Assembly: GCA_025149125.1 (NCBI GenBank)
Contig: CP102272.1
Span: forward strand, 992,001 to 1,056,000
Direction of reading: 5' to 3'
Origin: [Clostridium] asparagiforme DSM 15981
Lineage (GTDB): Bacteria; Bacillota; Clostridia; Lachnospirales; Lachnospiraceae
Length of the DNA stretch: 64,000 bases
The notes below the pieces were generated by a model. It was given only the letters and a program-made list of their open reading frames with translations. It was not told the origin of the DNA and did no database searches. The position numbers were made by a program, and so were the translations under genes. This document shows positions 23,514-32,572 of this stretch, piece by piece. Position 1 is the first letter of the stretch. Each line of letters starts with the position of its first letter.

Positions 23514-25805
23514 TTAGGCTTCAAGTTTCCAGATATCCCGATTGTATTCCCCGATGGTGCGGTCGGAGGAGAAATAGCCGGCCTGGCTGATGTTGACCAG
23601 CATTTTCCTGGCCCAGCCGGTGCGGTTCTCATAGTCCGCCAGGGCCTGCTCTTTCGTGCGGCAGTAATCCTCAAAATCCGGGAAGGTCATGAACCAGTCC
23701 TTGGTGAGCAGTTCGTTGTACAGGCGCTCCAGGTTCTCCAGGTCGCCAACCTCCTGCATTTCCTCGCCCACAATGAAATCCACGGCATTTTTCAGGTTCC
23801 CGTCCTTCTCATAGTAGTCTCTGGCGCAGTAATCGCCGTCCTTGTAGCGCTGGATCACGGTCTCGCTGGAATCCCCGAAGACGTAAATATTCTCGTCGCC
23901 GACCAGTTCGTGGATCTCCACGTTGGCCCCGTCGTCGGTGCCCAGGGTGACGGCTCCGTTCAGCATGAATTTCATGTTGCCGGTGCCACTGGCTTCCTTG
24001 GAGGCCAGGGAGATCTGCTCGGAAATGTCGCAGGCCGGGATCAGCTTTTCCGCCAGCGTCACGTTGTAGTTGCTCACCATCACCACCTTTAAGTAGGGAC
24101 TCACTTCCGGATCGCGGTCGATGATTTGCTGCAGGCAGAGGATCAGGTGGATAATATCCTTGGCAATGGTGTAGGCAGGTGCTGCCTTGGCCCCGAAAAT
24201 GGCCGTAATACTGGTGGTGGGACGGTGTCCCGCCTTGATCTCCTGGTATTTGCGGATCAGGTACAAGGCGTTAAGCTGCTGGCGCTTGTACTCGTGGAGC
24301 CGCTTGACCTGGATGTCGAAAATGGAGTTGGTGTCGATTTCAATCCCCTGGGTTTCCTTCAGGTAAACGGCCAGGTCCTGCTTGCAGGCCTCCTTGACGG
24401 CCAAAAGACCGTGAAGAACCTTGATGTTTTTCAAAAACCGGTTGTCGTTCAGCGCTTTCAGGCAGTCCGCATTTTCCTTGAACCCGTCTCCGATCAGATT
24501 TTCAATGTAAGCGGTCAGGCGGGGATTGCTGTGGAGCAGCCAGCGGCGGAAGGTAATTCCGTTGGTCTTGTTATTAAATTTCTGCGGGTACAGCTTGTAA
24601 AAATGGCTCAGTTCGGTTTCTTTTAAAATCTCCGTGTGCAGCGCGGCCACGCCGTTGACGCTGAAGCCATAGTGAATGTCGATGTGGGCCATGTGGACCC
24701 GGTCGTCGTTTCCGATAATGTACACGGAAGGATCCTCGCAGCGGCGGCGCACCTTGTCGTCCAGTATTTCCATAATGGGAATCAGCTGGGGTACGGCCTC
24801 CTTGAAGAAATCCATGGGCCAGGTCTCCAGGGCCTCGGCCAGGATGGTGTGGTTGGTGTAGGCGCAGGTGCGGCGGACCACGTCGATGGCATCGTCCATT
24901 TCCAGGCCGTGCTCACAGGTGAGGAGACGGATCAGCTCCGGGATCACCATGGTGGGATGGGTGTCGTTGATCTGGATGACCGCATAGTCGGGCAGGTCGT
25001 AGTAGTTGCAGCCCTTGGCAGCCGCTTCCTCCAGGATCAGGCGGGCTGCGTTGGCCACCATGAAATACTGCTGATAGATGCGCAGCACCCTTCCGGCGCG
25101 GTCGCTGTCGTCCGGATAGAGGAAGAGGGTCAGATTCTTTTGGATGTCCGTTTTGTCAAAGGAAATGCCGTCCTCCACCACGGTTTCGTCCACCGTTTCC
25201 ACGTCAAAGAGGTGGAGCTTGTTGGTGCGGTTGTTGTAGCCGGTCACCGCGATATCGTACATGCGGGAGGTCAGCGTAAAACCCTTGTAGGAAATGGTGT
25301 AGGTCTTGTCGGTTTTGGTGAGCCAGGACGGCGTTTCCAGCCAGGGATTGGGCTCCTCCTCCTGTTTGTTGTCCGCAAAGAGCTGTTTGAATAGGCCGAA
25401 ATGATAGTTCAGCCCCACGCCGTCCCCGTTTAGGCCCAGAGTAGCGATGGAGTCCAGGAAGCAGGCGGCCAGGCGGCCCAGTCCTCCGTTGCCGAGAGAT
25501 GGCTCGGGCTCCATTTCCTCCACCGCGCTTAAGTTGTGGCCGGAGCCAGCCAGAATCTCACGGACCTGGTCGTAGATCCCTAAGTTGATCAGATTGTTGG
25601 AGAGCAGCTTTCCGATGAGAAATTCAGCGGAAATATAGTACAGTTTTTTCTTGCCTGCCGGGGACCGGCGCTCCCCCGCCAGGTCCTGAACCAGGGAGAG
25701 AAGTCCGGCGTAAATTTCGTGGCAGGAGCACTGGGCCAGCGGTTTTTTGCAGGCGGCGGTGAGTTTCTGTTCCAGTTTTGTTTTGTCGTTCAAATGGTTG
25801 ATCAT
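23514..25805 (-). CDS. glgP: Glycogen/maltodextrin phosphorylase
   Basis: Pyridoxal-phosphate enzyme of 763 residues that releases glucose-1-phosphate from glycogen or maltodextrins. The chain shows [32 protein letters not shown], the [14 protein letters not shown] block and the PLP-lysine region [16 protein letters not shown] followed by [11 protein letters not shown]. The frame is open further upstream, but AAGGA lies nine bases before the ATG at 25805, and the preceding residues do not look like the family. It diverges from an AraC regulator and stands near 4-alpha-glucanotransferase; the three form a glucan-use group. The regulator may act on the shared intergenic region. Confidence 0.94.
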   Translation of the reverse strand: MINHLNDKTKLEQKLTAACKKPLAQCSCHEIYAGLLSLVQDLAGERRSPAGKKKLYYISAEFLIGKLLSNNLINLGIYDQVREILAGSGHNLSAVEEMEPEPSLGNGGLGRLAACFLDSIATLGLNGDGVGLNYHFGLFKQLFADNKQEEEPNPWLETPSWLTKTDKTYTISYKGFTLTSRMYDIAVTGYNNRTNKLHLFDVETVDETVVEDGISFDKTDIQKNLTLFLYPDDSDRAGRVLRIYQQYFMVANAARLILEEAAAKGCNYYDLPDYAVIQINDTHPTMVIPELIRLLTCEHGLEMDDAIDVVRRTCAYTNHTILAEALETWPMDFFKEAVPQLIPIMEILDDKVRRRCEDPSVYIIGNDDRVHMAHIDIHYGFSVNGVAALHTEILKETELSHFYKLYPQKFNNKTNGITFRRWLLHSNPRLTAYIENLIGDGFKENADCLKALNDNRFLKNIKVLHGLLAVKEACKQDLAVYLKETQGIEIDTNSIFDIQVKRLHEYKRQQLNALYLIRKYQEIKAGHRPTTSITAIFGAKAAPAYTIAKDIIHLILCLQQIIDRDPEVSPYLKVVMVSNYNVTLAEKLIPACDISEQISLASKEASGTGNMKFMLNGAVTLGTDDGANVEIHELVGDENIYVFGDSSETVIQRYKDGDYCARDYYEKDGNLKNAVDFIVGEEMQEVGDLENLERLYNELLTKDWFMTFPDFEDYCRTKEQALADYENRTGWARKMLVNISQAGYFSSDRTIGEYNRDIWKLEA

Positions 25806-25995
25806 AGTCATCATTCCTTTTTTGAGGCGGCCGCCAAGGGCGGGGAGACAGGCGGGAAGGTGTGCGGCCTGCAGGTCCGGGCGGCGGCGTTTTTGGTTTG
25901 GGTGATACGTTTCCTTAAGTATAATACGTTTTATCCGGTAAATCTTGCAGCATGGTGGGATAATATTGTACAATACAATCATAGAGGAGGCGGAT

Positions 25996-26874
25996 ATGAC
26001 CGGTACAGAGTATTATCATGAGATCAAAAAGCACGCGGGCAGGGATTTTCCCTTCAATATTTATCCCTGCACGATCCCGTTGGATTTCCGGCAGGTGCCG
26101 GTGCACTGGCATGAGGAAATGGAGCTGATTGCAGTTAAGAAGGGCCGGGGCACGGTGACCGCGGATCTGATCCCTTATGAGGTGAAGGCCGGGGAGACGG
26201 TGGTGGTCTTTCCGGGCCAGCTGCATGGAATCGGTCAGCTGGGCGGGGAGGCTATGGAGTATGAAAATATCATTTTCCAGCCCACCATGCTGATGGCTTC
26301 GGCGGACGAGGCGTGCACCTCCCGGTTTTTGCTCCCGCTAGTGATGGAGGGCGGACAGGCGCCCGTGCACATAACGCAGGAGAGTCCGGGATACCGGGAG
26401 TTTATGCGCTGCATTGAGGTGATGGACCGTATGTGCGGGGAACGGCCTTACGGTTACCAGCTGGCGGTGAAGGGGGCGCTGTTCGGTTTTCTGTTCCAGG
26501 TGTTTACCCACTACCGGGAGGCGGTGCCTGAGGGGAGCAGAAAATACCGGGAGAAAATCAAAACGCTGCTGCGGCACATCGAGGACCACTACGGAGAACG
26601 GTTGACCGTGGAGGAGGCTGCGGGGATGTGTTTTTACAGTAAATCCCATTTTATGAAGTTCTTCCGGCAGCATATGGGATGTTCCTTTGTGGATTATCTG
26701 AATGATTACCGCCTGGCCATGGCAGCGGGATTTCTCGCTTCCACCGGGGACACGGTAACGGAGATCGCCCAGCGCTGCGGTTTTGATAATATTTCGTATT
26801 TTAACCGCATGTTCAAGCGCAAATACGGCCAGGCTCCGGCCGCTTACCGAAAGACGGTTGTTTTCAGGGGATAA
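25996..26874 (+). CDS. AraC-family transcriptional regulator
   Basis: Regulator of 292 residues with an N-terminal cupin-type sensing domain ([18 protein letters not shown], about 34-51). The C-terminal pair of helix-turn-helix motifs spans about 190-288 ([39 protein letters not shown]). GAGGAGG lies directly before the ATG at 25996. It is divergent from glycogen phosphorylase and followed after 86 bases by malQ, so it is probably the local activator of glucan metabolism, responding to a sugar. The effector is not known. Confidence 0.92.
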   Translation: MTGTEYYHEIKKHAGRDFPFNIYPCTIPLDFRQVPVHWHEEMELIAVKKGRGTVTADLIPYEVKAGETVVVFPGQLHGIGQLGGEAMEYENIIFQPTMLMASADEACTSRFLLPLVMEGGQAPVHITQESPGYREFMRCIEVMDRMCGERPYGYQLAVKGALFGFLFQVFTHYREAVPEGSRKYREKIKTLLRHIEDHYGERLTVEEAAGMCFYSKSHFMKFFRQHMGCSFVDYLNDYRLAMAAGFLASTGDTVTEIAQRCGFDNISYFNRMFKRKYGQAPAAYRKTVVFRG

Positions 26875-26960
26875 ATATGGTAAAATAGGGCGGTATTTCA
26901 AGCGGGACACAGGCCCGCAGGTGCACCCGGCGAAGAGCCGGAGGAATGAGGAGATTAAAA

Positions 26961-28553
26961 ATGCGGGAATGCGGAATGTTGCTGCCAATCGCCAGTCTGC
27001 CGTCGCGGTATGGGATCGGGGCATTTTCAAAAGAAGCATATGAGTTTGTGGATACATTAAAAGCTGCGGGGCAGTCCTGCTGGCAGATTCTGCCGCTGGG
27101 GCCTACAGGGTACGGGGATTCGCCCTACCAGCCGTTTTCAGCCTTTGCAGGGAATCCCTATTTCATCGATCTGGACCGGTTGGTGGAGGAAGGACTGCTG
27201 ACGTTGGAGGAATGCGAAGCCGTGGATTTCGGGGAGGACCCGCGCAAGGTCTGGTACGATAAGATCTACGAGGGGCGTTTCCCGCTGCTGCGCAAGGCTT
27301 ATGAGCGGTTTAAGGGGACGCTGGCGGGTGGAGAAAACGCGGGCACAGATGCCGCGGCGGAAGAGCGTGGGGCTGCGGGGAACGCCACTGCGGTGGAGAT
27401 GGTTCATGAGATGGCGGCCCGCCTTCTGGGAGAGGAGACCCGGGAATACTGCTTTTACATGGCGGTGAAGAACCATTTTGGGGAGCAGAGCTGGAATCTG
27501 TGGGACGAGGATATCCGCATGCGCCGGCCGGAGGCGGTGGCCAAGTGGCGCCAGGCGTTGACGGACGACATCGGATTCTATGAGTTTCAGCAGATCAAGT
27601 TTGAGGAGCAGTGGGAACGTTTAAAGGGATACGCCAATTCCCAGGGAATCCGGCTGGTGGGAGATATCCCCATTTACGTGGCCTTTGACGGGGCGGACAG
27701 CTGGGCGCACCCGGAGCTGTTCCAGTTTGACGAGAAAAATGAACCGGTAGCGGTGGCCGGCTGCCCGCCGGATGCATTTGCCGCCACGGGACAGCTATGG
27801 GGGAATCCCCTTTACAACTGGGAGTACCATCGTGAGACCGGGTATGACTGGTGGATGAAGCGGATGGTGTACAGCTTTAAGCTCTACGACCAGGTTCGGG
27901 TGGATCATTTCCGGGGATTTGACGCCTATTATTCGATCCCGTACGGAGATCCCACCGCGGAGTTCGGCCACTGGGAGCCCGGCCCGGGCATCGAGATTTT
28001 CCGGCGGATGCAGGAGGTATTTGGTAAGAAGCTGCCCATTATCGCGGAGGATCTGGGTTTCCTGACGCCGTCGGTGCGCAAGCTTTTGACGGACACCGGT
28101 TTTCCGGGGATGAAGGTGCTGGAATTTGCTTTCAATTCCAAGGAGGAGAGCGATTATCTGCCCTACAATTACAATAGCAACTGTGTGGTTTACACGGGGA
28201 CCCATGACAACGACACGCTGGTGGGCTGGTATAAGCACATGGAGATTGAGGATAAGGAGTTCTCCATGGCCTATCTGGGCAGCGAGGATACGCCGCTGGC
28301 GAAGATTCATTGGGATTTCATCCGCCTGGCGCTGTCCAGCGTCGCACGGCTGGCGGTGATTCCGGTTCAGGACTATCTGGGACTGGGCTCCGAGGCGCGG
28401 GTCAACGAGCCGTCCACACTTGGGAAAAACTGGAGATGGCGTATGCTGCACGACGAGCTGGACGGGCATACCATCCGGAAATGCCGTCGGCTGGCAAAGA
28501 TTTATGGGAGGCTGCGGGAGGAAGCGGAGAAGGAAAACGCAGATCAGGAATAG
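26961..28553 (+). CDS. malQ: 4-alpha-glucanotransferase (amylomaltase)
   Basis: GH77 enzyme of 530 residues that transfers maltodextrin segments and supplies substrates for the phosphorylase. Marks are GMLLPIASLPSRYGIGAFSK at the start, the nucleophile region RVDHFRGFDAYYSIP, the acid/base region IIAEDLGFLTPSV and YTGTHDNDTLVGWY. The start at 26961 follows a GAGGAG site; an ATG five codons earlier is less likely. A stretch near residues 120-150, rich in Ala, Gly and Glu (AGGENAGTDAAAEERGAAG), looks like a surface insertion. It is probably co-regulated with the AraC gene. Confidence 0.95.
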   Translation: MRECGMLLPIASLPSRYGIGAFSKEAYEFVDTLKAAGQSCWQILPLGPTGYGDSPYQPFSAFAGNPYFIDLDRLVEEGLLTLEECEAVDFGEDPRKVWYDKIYEGRFPLLRKAYERFKGTLAGGENAGTDAAAEERGAAGNATAVEMVHEMAARLLGEETREYCFYMAVKNHFGEQSWNLWDEDIRMRRPEAVAKWRQALTDDIGFYEFQQIKFEEQWERLKGYANSQGIRLVGDIPIYVAFDGADSWAHPELFQFDEKNEPVAVAGCPPDAFAATGQLWGNPLYNWEYHRETGYDWWMKRMVYSFKLYDQVRVDHFRGFDAYYSIPYGDPTAEFGHWEPGPGIEIFRRMQEVFGKKLPIIAEDLGFLTPSVRKLLTDTGFPGMKVLEFAFNSKEESDYLPYNYNSNCVVYTGTHDNDTLVGWYKHMEIEDKEFSMAYLGSEDTPLAKIHWDFIRLALSSVARLAVIPVQDYLGLGSEARVNEPSTLGKNWRWRMLHDELDGHTIRKCRRLAKIYGRLREEAEKENADQE

Positions 28554-28613
28554 CGTGAGGACGGGAATCGAATAAAAGCAGGATTAGAGTAAGAGCGCGG
28601 CAGAATGTGGCGC

Positions 28614-28670
28614 AAAAAACAGCACCTGGGAGAGCCGGCCGGATTGGCGGCGGGGTCCAGGTGCTTTTTG
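28614..28670 (+). terminator. Terminator of malQ
   Basis: AGCACCTGG / CCAGGTGCT encloses a GC-rich loop of 27 bases and is followed by TTTTT; an A run on the left could also serve the minus-strand gene. Confidence 0.75.
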
Positions 28671-28717
28671 TATCGTCTGCTGAGCTATTTACCGGTTGGG
28701 AATTTGTTTACAGGGGC

Positions 28718-29257
28718 CTACTCCGTCTCATACGGCCAGTCCACAATCCCTCCGAAGTCATACACGTTCTGGTATCCCATTTGAATCAGTTTGTCGGAGG
28801 CCGCTTTGCTTCGGATACCGGTGCGGCAGTGTACCAGGAGGACGGCGTCCAGATCGGGCAGGGAGGCGGGGGGCTCGGAGTTTATGTCCTCATTGGGAAC
28901 GTTGACGGCGCCGGGAATGTGCTGGGCGGCGTATTCGTCCGGGCGGCGGACATCCACGATGGTAACGCCGCCGTTGTCGATCATGGTTTTGGCCTCCTCA
29001 GCTGTGATCTTGTGGTAGACTCCCTGGGGATCTGCGGTTGCGGTTTGTGATTGGCCGGTGGTGCTGCCGGCTGTGCCGGAGGCCGGTGAACTGCCGGATT
29101 CCGGGCTGTCCGATGTTTTATTGTTTGATTTTGCAGTGGGCGCAGCCGGGGGTTGGGAAGCCGAGGACGGAGCGGCAGAGGCGGCGCCTGACCGGGCGCA
29201 GCCGGTGAGAGCAAATACGGCGATCAGACCTGCGTATAATAAATTCTTCATTTTCAT
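28718..29257 (-). CDS. Rhodanese-like lipoprotein
   Basis: Surface lipoprotein of 179 residues. The signal peptide ends in LTGC (Cys20), and a low-complexity Ser/Ala/Thr/Gly linker runs from about 22 to 75. The single rhodanese domain (about 78-178) has the active cysteine in LLVHCRTGIRSKAASDKLI (about residue 143). Rhodaneses move sulfane sulfur or act as redox or phosphate-type sensors. A membrane-outside location suggests a role in the envelope or in the detoxification of cyanide or sulfide. The exact substrate is unknown. It lies 58 bases after the VanW gene on the same strand. Confidence 0.88.
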   Translation of the reverse strand: MKMKNLLYAGLIAVFALTGCARSGAASAAPSSASQPPAAPTAKSNNKTSDSPESGSSPASGTAGSTTGQSQTATADPQGVYHKITAEEAKTMIDNGGVTIVDVRRPDEYAAQHIPGAVNVPNEDINSEPPASLPDLDAVLLVHCRTGIRSKAASDKLIQMGYQNVYDFGGIVDWPYETE

Positions 29258-29315
29258 GGTGGGTTCTCCTTTTCATGTTTGGATTGGATGGCGATTTCCG
29301 GTGTGTTTCCGGAAT

Positions 29316-31016
29316 TTATGGATTGGTTGGTGTCGTGGACAGCGGCCCAGACTGTGTTTGAGCCGGAGTGACAGTCGGGAGGGCGCTTTGCAAGTCGTTG
29401 GGGAGCTCGTCCGGGGCCCCAACCGTCGGCTCCCCTTGAGCCGAATCCGGCGCCTCACCCTGAGCTCCACCCTGGGCTTCTACCTGTGTTCCATTCTGGG
29501 TTTCTACCTGTGTCTCTGCCTGAGGCGCAACGGGAGTCTCGGCGGGAGACTCAGCCGGTGCCGCCGGAGCTGTTGGCGCCGCTGTTTCGTCGGGAACCGT
29601 GGTATTCTGTTGGATCACACCGGCTTTAGGCCGGTAGTTGCTGTTGTGCAGAGGCGTTTCCTGGATCACCTCGCCGTTTTTGGTTACGACCCGGAAGCTT
29701 TTCCAGCTGGCACCCGGTTTGGGGGCTTCTACCTGCTGCTGGGTGCCGTAGGGGAGGTTGGGATTTTCCTCAAGCACCTGATCCGGGGCGGGCGTTTCGC
29801 CCACCTGCTCGGAGCGGATGGAGACCTTGACCCCGTCCTCCAGGACCGGAAGGCCCACGATGGATAGTTTCAGCAGGTTGTCCTGAAAATTGGCGCGCAG
29901 GGCGATGGAGGTCGTGTTGGTATTCACAAATTTCAGGTCGGGACCGGCGTAGCCGTCGAAGCTGACCATGGCATCCTGCCCGGGCTCCACATAGCTGGGG
30001 GCGAAGCTGTGTGAGTTGCGCTCCGTGGTCATGAAGCCGGAGGTGATGATGGCGTGGTACAGGGTGGTGGAGACCTGGCAGACGCCGCCGCCCGGCTCCT
30101 CAATCAGCACGCCGTTTTTGTAGGCTCCGGCCGGCTGATAGCCCTTCTCGCTGGTGCGGTTTCCGGTGGCCAGGTTGAAGGAAAATTCCTCTCCGGCCTT
30201 CAGAATCCGTCCGTCAATGGCATCCACGGCCAGCTGGATGTTCTGGTTACGGTTTTTGTTGTTGGTCGTCTTGGTGGTGAAGGTGCCGATCACCTGATAT
30301 TGTTCCTTGGCCTGAGCCTGGGTGCGCTCCGGCGGGATAATGGTCAGGGACGGGGAAATGGAGGCGGCGTAGGAACCGGAATTCACAGCAGCTAACACAT
30401 CGGCAGCCAGCTGGTCCCGGTCCAGCCTAAGCCCGCTGACTTCCTTGGAATACTGGTACTTGCCGGTTTCGCGGTCGTAGGATACCAGCTGGGAATTCTC
30501 CGGCGAGCGGTCGAAACGGCCGGCAAATTCGTCCGCCGCTTCCAGGATTCTCTCCTCCACGGCTTCCAGGTCAAAGGTGTAATTCTCGGACGAGGACTGA
30601 CCGGCGGCGTATATTTCATCCAATATCCGCCCGATCTCCGGTTCCAGCGGGTTCGGGAAGGGCAGACGGTCGTTCTCCCAGACCACGGACACGTCCCAGG
30701 AAAATGCCTCGGTCAGCTTCTTCTCAGCCGCGCTGCGATCCAGGCCGGTGAGATCCACGCCCTGGACCGTGACGGCGGGGGCGGCCGGAAGGGAGGAAGC
30801 TTCCATCGGGGCGTCCGGAGCGTAGGCGGCTGAGGCGGAGGGCTGTTTGGTTTCCCTTCTGTCTTTTCCGAAAACGGTCCACGCCGCGAAGGTCAGGACA
30901 GGCACGAGTACGGCCAGGGAGAGTACGAAGCCTCGTGAGAGAACGGCGGTTTGCAGCCGGTTCATATGGCTGCGCTTTCTGCGGGATCTGAAGCGGTTGC
31001 TGCGAATTCTGGTCAT
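29316..31016 (-). CDS. VanW-family cell-envelope protein
   Basis: Membrane-anchored protein of 566 residues with one N-terminal helix (about 27-47: GFVLSLAVLVPVLTFAAW) after a basic start. The outer part has a putative peptidoglycan-binding segment (about 75-200) and the VanW domain with GGGVCQVSTTLYHAIITSGF and ERNSHSFAPSYVEPG. A G5-like piece (SFRVVTKNGEVIQETPLHNS, about 440-460) follows. The last 90 residues are a Gln/Glu/Thr/Ala/Pro low-complexity tail with short repeats such as VETQNGTQVEAQGGAQGEA. VanW proteins occur in many clostridia without vancomycin resistance; their role in the wall is not settled. The promoter region carries two operator-like inverted repeats. Confidence 0.9.
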   Translation of the reverse strand: MTRIRSNRFRSRRKRSHMNRLQTAVLSRGFVLSLAVLVPVLTFAAWTVFGKDRRETKQPSASAAYAPDAPMEASSLPAAPAVTVQGVDLTGLDRSAAEKKLTEAFSWDVSVVWENDRLPFPNPLEPEIGRILDEIYAAGQSSSENYTFDLEAVEERILEAADEFAGRFDRSPENSQLVSYDRETGKYQYSKEVSGLRLDRDQLAADVLAAVNSGSYAASISPSLTIIPPERTQAQAKEQYQVIGTFTTKTTNNKNRNQNIQLAVDAIDGRILKAGEEFSFNLATGNRTSEKGYQPAGAYKNGVLIEEPGGGVCQVSTTLYHAIITSGFMTTERNSHSFAPSYVEPGQDAMVSFDGYAGPDLKFVNTNTTSIALRANFQDNLLKLSIVGLPVLEDGVKVSIRSEQVGETPAPDQVLEENPNLPYGTQQQVEAPKPGASWKSFRVVTKNGEVIQETPLHNSNYRPKAGVIQQNTTVPDETAAPTAPAAPAESPAETPVAPQAETQVETQNGTQVEAQGGAQGEAPDSAQGEPTVGAPDELPNDLQSALPTVTPAQTQSGPLSTTPTNP

Positions 31017-31068
31017 CTATGCGGGTTCCTTTCTAAAAACTAAAACGGACATCTGTAATTGTAAATTA

Positions 31069-31113
31069 TACAGTTCATACTGTAACAATACCAGATACAG
31101 TTAATTCTGTCAA
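31069..31113 (-). promoter_or_regulatory. Promoter and operator-like sites of the VanW gene
   Basis: On the minus strand TTGACA (31113-31108), a 17-base spacer and TATTGT (31090-31085) form a promoter. The inverted repeat TACAGTtcatACTGTA (31069-31084) overlaps the start of transcription. A related TACAGTTAATTCTGT (31096-31110) lies over the spacer and -35 box. Two matching sites around a promoter indicate repressor control. The shape recalls BlaI/CopY-type operators; the regulator is not in the window. Confidence 0.55.
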
Positions 31114-31365
31114 GTATTTTCTTTTATAACATAAGTTTATCCTTATCCGGTGAGGGAAAACATGGAAACAACCTGTTTTTCCGCATTTTCACAGAATTTC
31201 CACAGACTGTTCTTGTATTTTTCGCATACAGCCTGTTAAAATGGCGTTACTGAAAACGGAAGGGGTGATTTGATGAAGAAGGGGGATGTTGATACTGGCC
31301 GGGCCGGGAGCCGGGGAGCGTCTGCCGGCGATTGATTACTATGAGGTGTATGTGCTGCATTAGCA
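31114..31365. other. Intergenic stretch with no firm gene
   Basis: AT-rich at first, then GC-rich. Two short frames after GGAGG-like sites (from about 31273 and 31285, 19 and 25 codons) overlap each other and end near 31363. They look like the remains of a gene start rather than real genes. I see no other structure apart from the terminator at its right end. Confidence 0.4.
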
Positions 31366-31417
31366 GGAAAAATACGGCGGATGACCGGTTGAAGGTGACC
31401 GGTCATCCGCCGTTTAT
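31366..31417. terminator. Bidirectional terminator over the end of the DUF1232 gene
   Basis: ACGGCGGATGACCGG and its exact complement are separated by 10 bases, with A and T tracts outside. The stem includes the stop codon of the minus-strand gene. Confidence 0.85.
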
Positions 31418-31783
31418 GGAGCATGGCTCCGGGATGCCCAGCCACAGAATCAGCAGCCAGATCAGGCAGATTGGGATTGCATAATACCATTTTTCCGGCT
31501 TCCCATTCTCCCACAAGTGCTCCGACCGCGCGCGGTTTCGCTCCCAGACCTCCCCGGGAATCAATTTCACGGTCAATGCGACCAGCGCAGGCAATAGGAT
31601 CAGATCGTCCAGGTACCCGAGAACCGGAATAAAATCGGGTATCAGATCGATGGGGGACAGGGCGTAGCATACGGTAATACCGGCCAGTACCTTTGCTGAA
31701 ATGGGCGTGTCCTTATCCTTCAGGGCCAGAAAAACGGCGGGAATATCGCGCTTTAAGCTTTGGGCGCGTTCTTTTAGGGTCAT
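31403..31783 (-). CDS. YkvA/DUF1232 small membrane protein
   Basis: A 126-residue protein of the DUF1232 (YkvA) family, recognised by the core ITVCYALSPIDLIPDFIPVL followed by GYLDDLILLPALVALTVKLI. The C-terminal end holds a further hydrophobic helix (YAIPICLIWLLILWLGIP). The function of the family is unknown; it is membrane-associated and often linked with stress or envelope genes. The frame is open upstream, but GAGGT before the ATG at 31783 and the family start (MTLKERAQSLKRDI) decide the start. It is 22 bases downstream of another small membrane protein and probably shares its transcript. Confidence 0.87.
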   Translation of the reverse strand: MTLKERAQSLKRDIPAVFLALKDKDTPISAKVLAGITVCYALSPIDLIPDFIPVLGYLDDLILLPALVALTVKLIPGEVWERNRARSEHLWENGKPEKWYYAIPICLIWLLILWLGIPEPCSINGG

Positions 31784-31805
31784 GGGGATTACCTCACATG
31801 CAGTT

Positions 31806-31976
31806 TTATTTTGATCCGATCCAATAACATCCGGCTGCAATGATTCCCGACATGAACTCCAGTGTTTTCACCAGCCCGTCATAAGCCGGCATCCGGGTAA
31901 CGAGGCCTGCGCCCAAATAAACAGCTACGAATATTACTGCGGAGATAACCGCTCTCTTAAGTGTCTGATTCATCAT
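31806..31976 (-). CDS. Small unknown membrane protein (56 residues)
   Basis: A short protein with two hydrophobic helices (AVISAVIFVAVYLGAGLV and LEFMSGIIAAGCYWIG) separated by a polar turn. GGAGGG precedes the paired ATG codons at 31976 and 31973. I do not recognise a family. It is the first gene of a two-gene unit with the DUF1232 protein, transcribed from the promoter at 32057-32085. Confidence 0.65.
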   Translation of the reverse strand: MMNQTLKRAVISAVIFVAVYLGAGLVTRMPAYDGLVKTLEFMSGIIAAGCYWIGSK

Positions 31977-32056
31977 CCGTTCCCTCCATAATATAAGTAT
32001 TCTTCCTTCGGATCGGGCCTGCGGGTGCAGCCCCGTCCGTCTGCATCTGTCCCCTA

Positions 32057-32085
32057 AGTTTAGTATCGGGAACAAAAAATGTCAA
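32057..32085 (-). promoter_or_regulatory. Promoter of the small membrane protein pair
   Basis: On the minus strand TTGACA (32085-32080), a 17-base spacer and TAAACT (32062-32057). Confidence 0.6.
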
Positions 32086-32223
32086 TGCCCGGAAACGCGG
32101 GAAAAATTTTTTACCACAACGGCTGTTTTTGTGGTAACATAGGAGAATAGATAAATACTGTATACAATGAACAAAATATGCACATAAACAAACCGTACGG
32201 TTGTCGGGAGCTACTGTTTACAG

Positions 32224-32280
32224 GTAATATCCCGTGAGGCGTATTTTGTGAGTGGAGCGCAACGGAAGTCACAGAAAACC
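32224..32280 (+). repeat. Dispersed repeat A, copy 1
   Basis: 57 bases beginning GTAATATCCCGTGAGGCG and ending CACAGAAAACC. It matches copy 2 at 56517-56573 in 51 of 57 positions with no gap. Both copies lie on the plus strand upstream of a plus-strand gene. The surrounding sequence diverges quickly, so this is a discrete element and not part of a larger duplication. No coding sense is apparent. Confidence 0.8.
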
Positions 32281-32328
32281 CGAGGATAGCGGCGGGAAGC
32301 GGCCGCGTTTTGTCCTGCCTGGTGGCGG

Positions 32329-32357
32329 TTGAAAAAATGCCGCCGGTTTGGTATACT
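32329..32357 (+). promoter_or_regulatory. Promoter upstream of the Mn pyrophosphatase
   Basis: TTGAAA (32329-32334), a 17-base spacer and TATACT (32352-32357). The predicted leader of about 210 bases contains a CCCCGG/CCGGGG hairpin (32395-32417), an inverted repeat TATACaaataGTATA (32477-32491) and a doubled TGTGAAC (32501 and 32512). The remaining gap from 32086 holds repeat A and a TTACCACAA/TTGTGGTAA hairpin (32111-32137) and no gene. Confidence 0.55.
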
Positions 32358-32572
32358 GGAGCGGAGGATGAAAGATCCCACAGACATGAGGAGACCCCGG
32401 CGATTTCTCGACCGGGGCAATTATGAAAAATCTATGTGCAATTTCACTATTAAACATATTTTTTGTATTTCGTTTCTATACAAATAGTATAAAAAATAAA
32501 TGTGAACGAAATGTGAACCCTATGTAAACAGATTATGAAAAGTAAAATTTAGAGAAATAGAAGGAGAGAAGG

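Noticed and set aside
31273..31363. Two overlapping mini-ORFs with ribosome-like sites
   Set aside because: 19 and 25 codons, overlapping in different frames, no family, ending at a terminator; more likely a gene relic.
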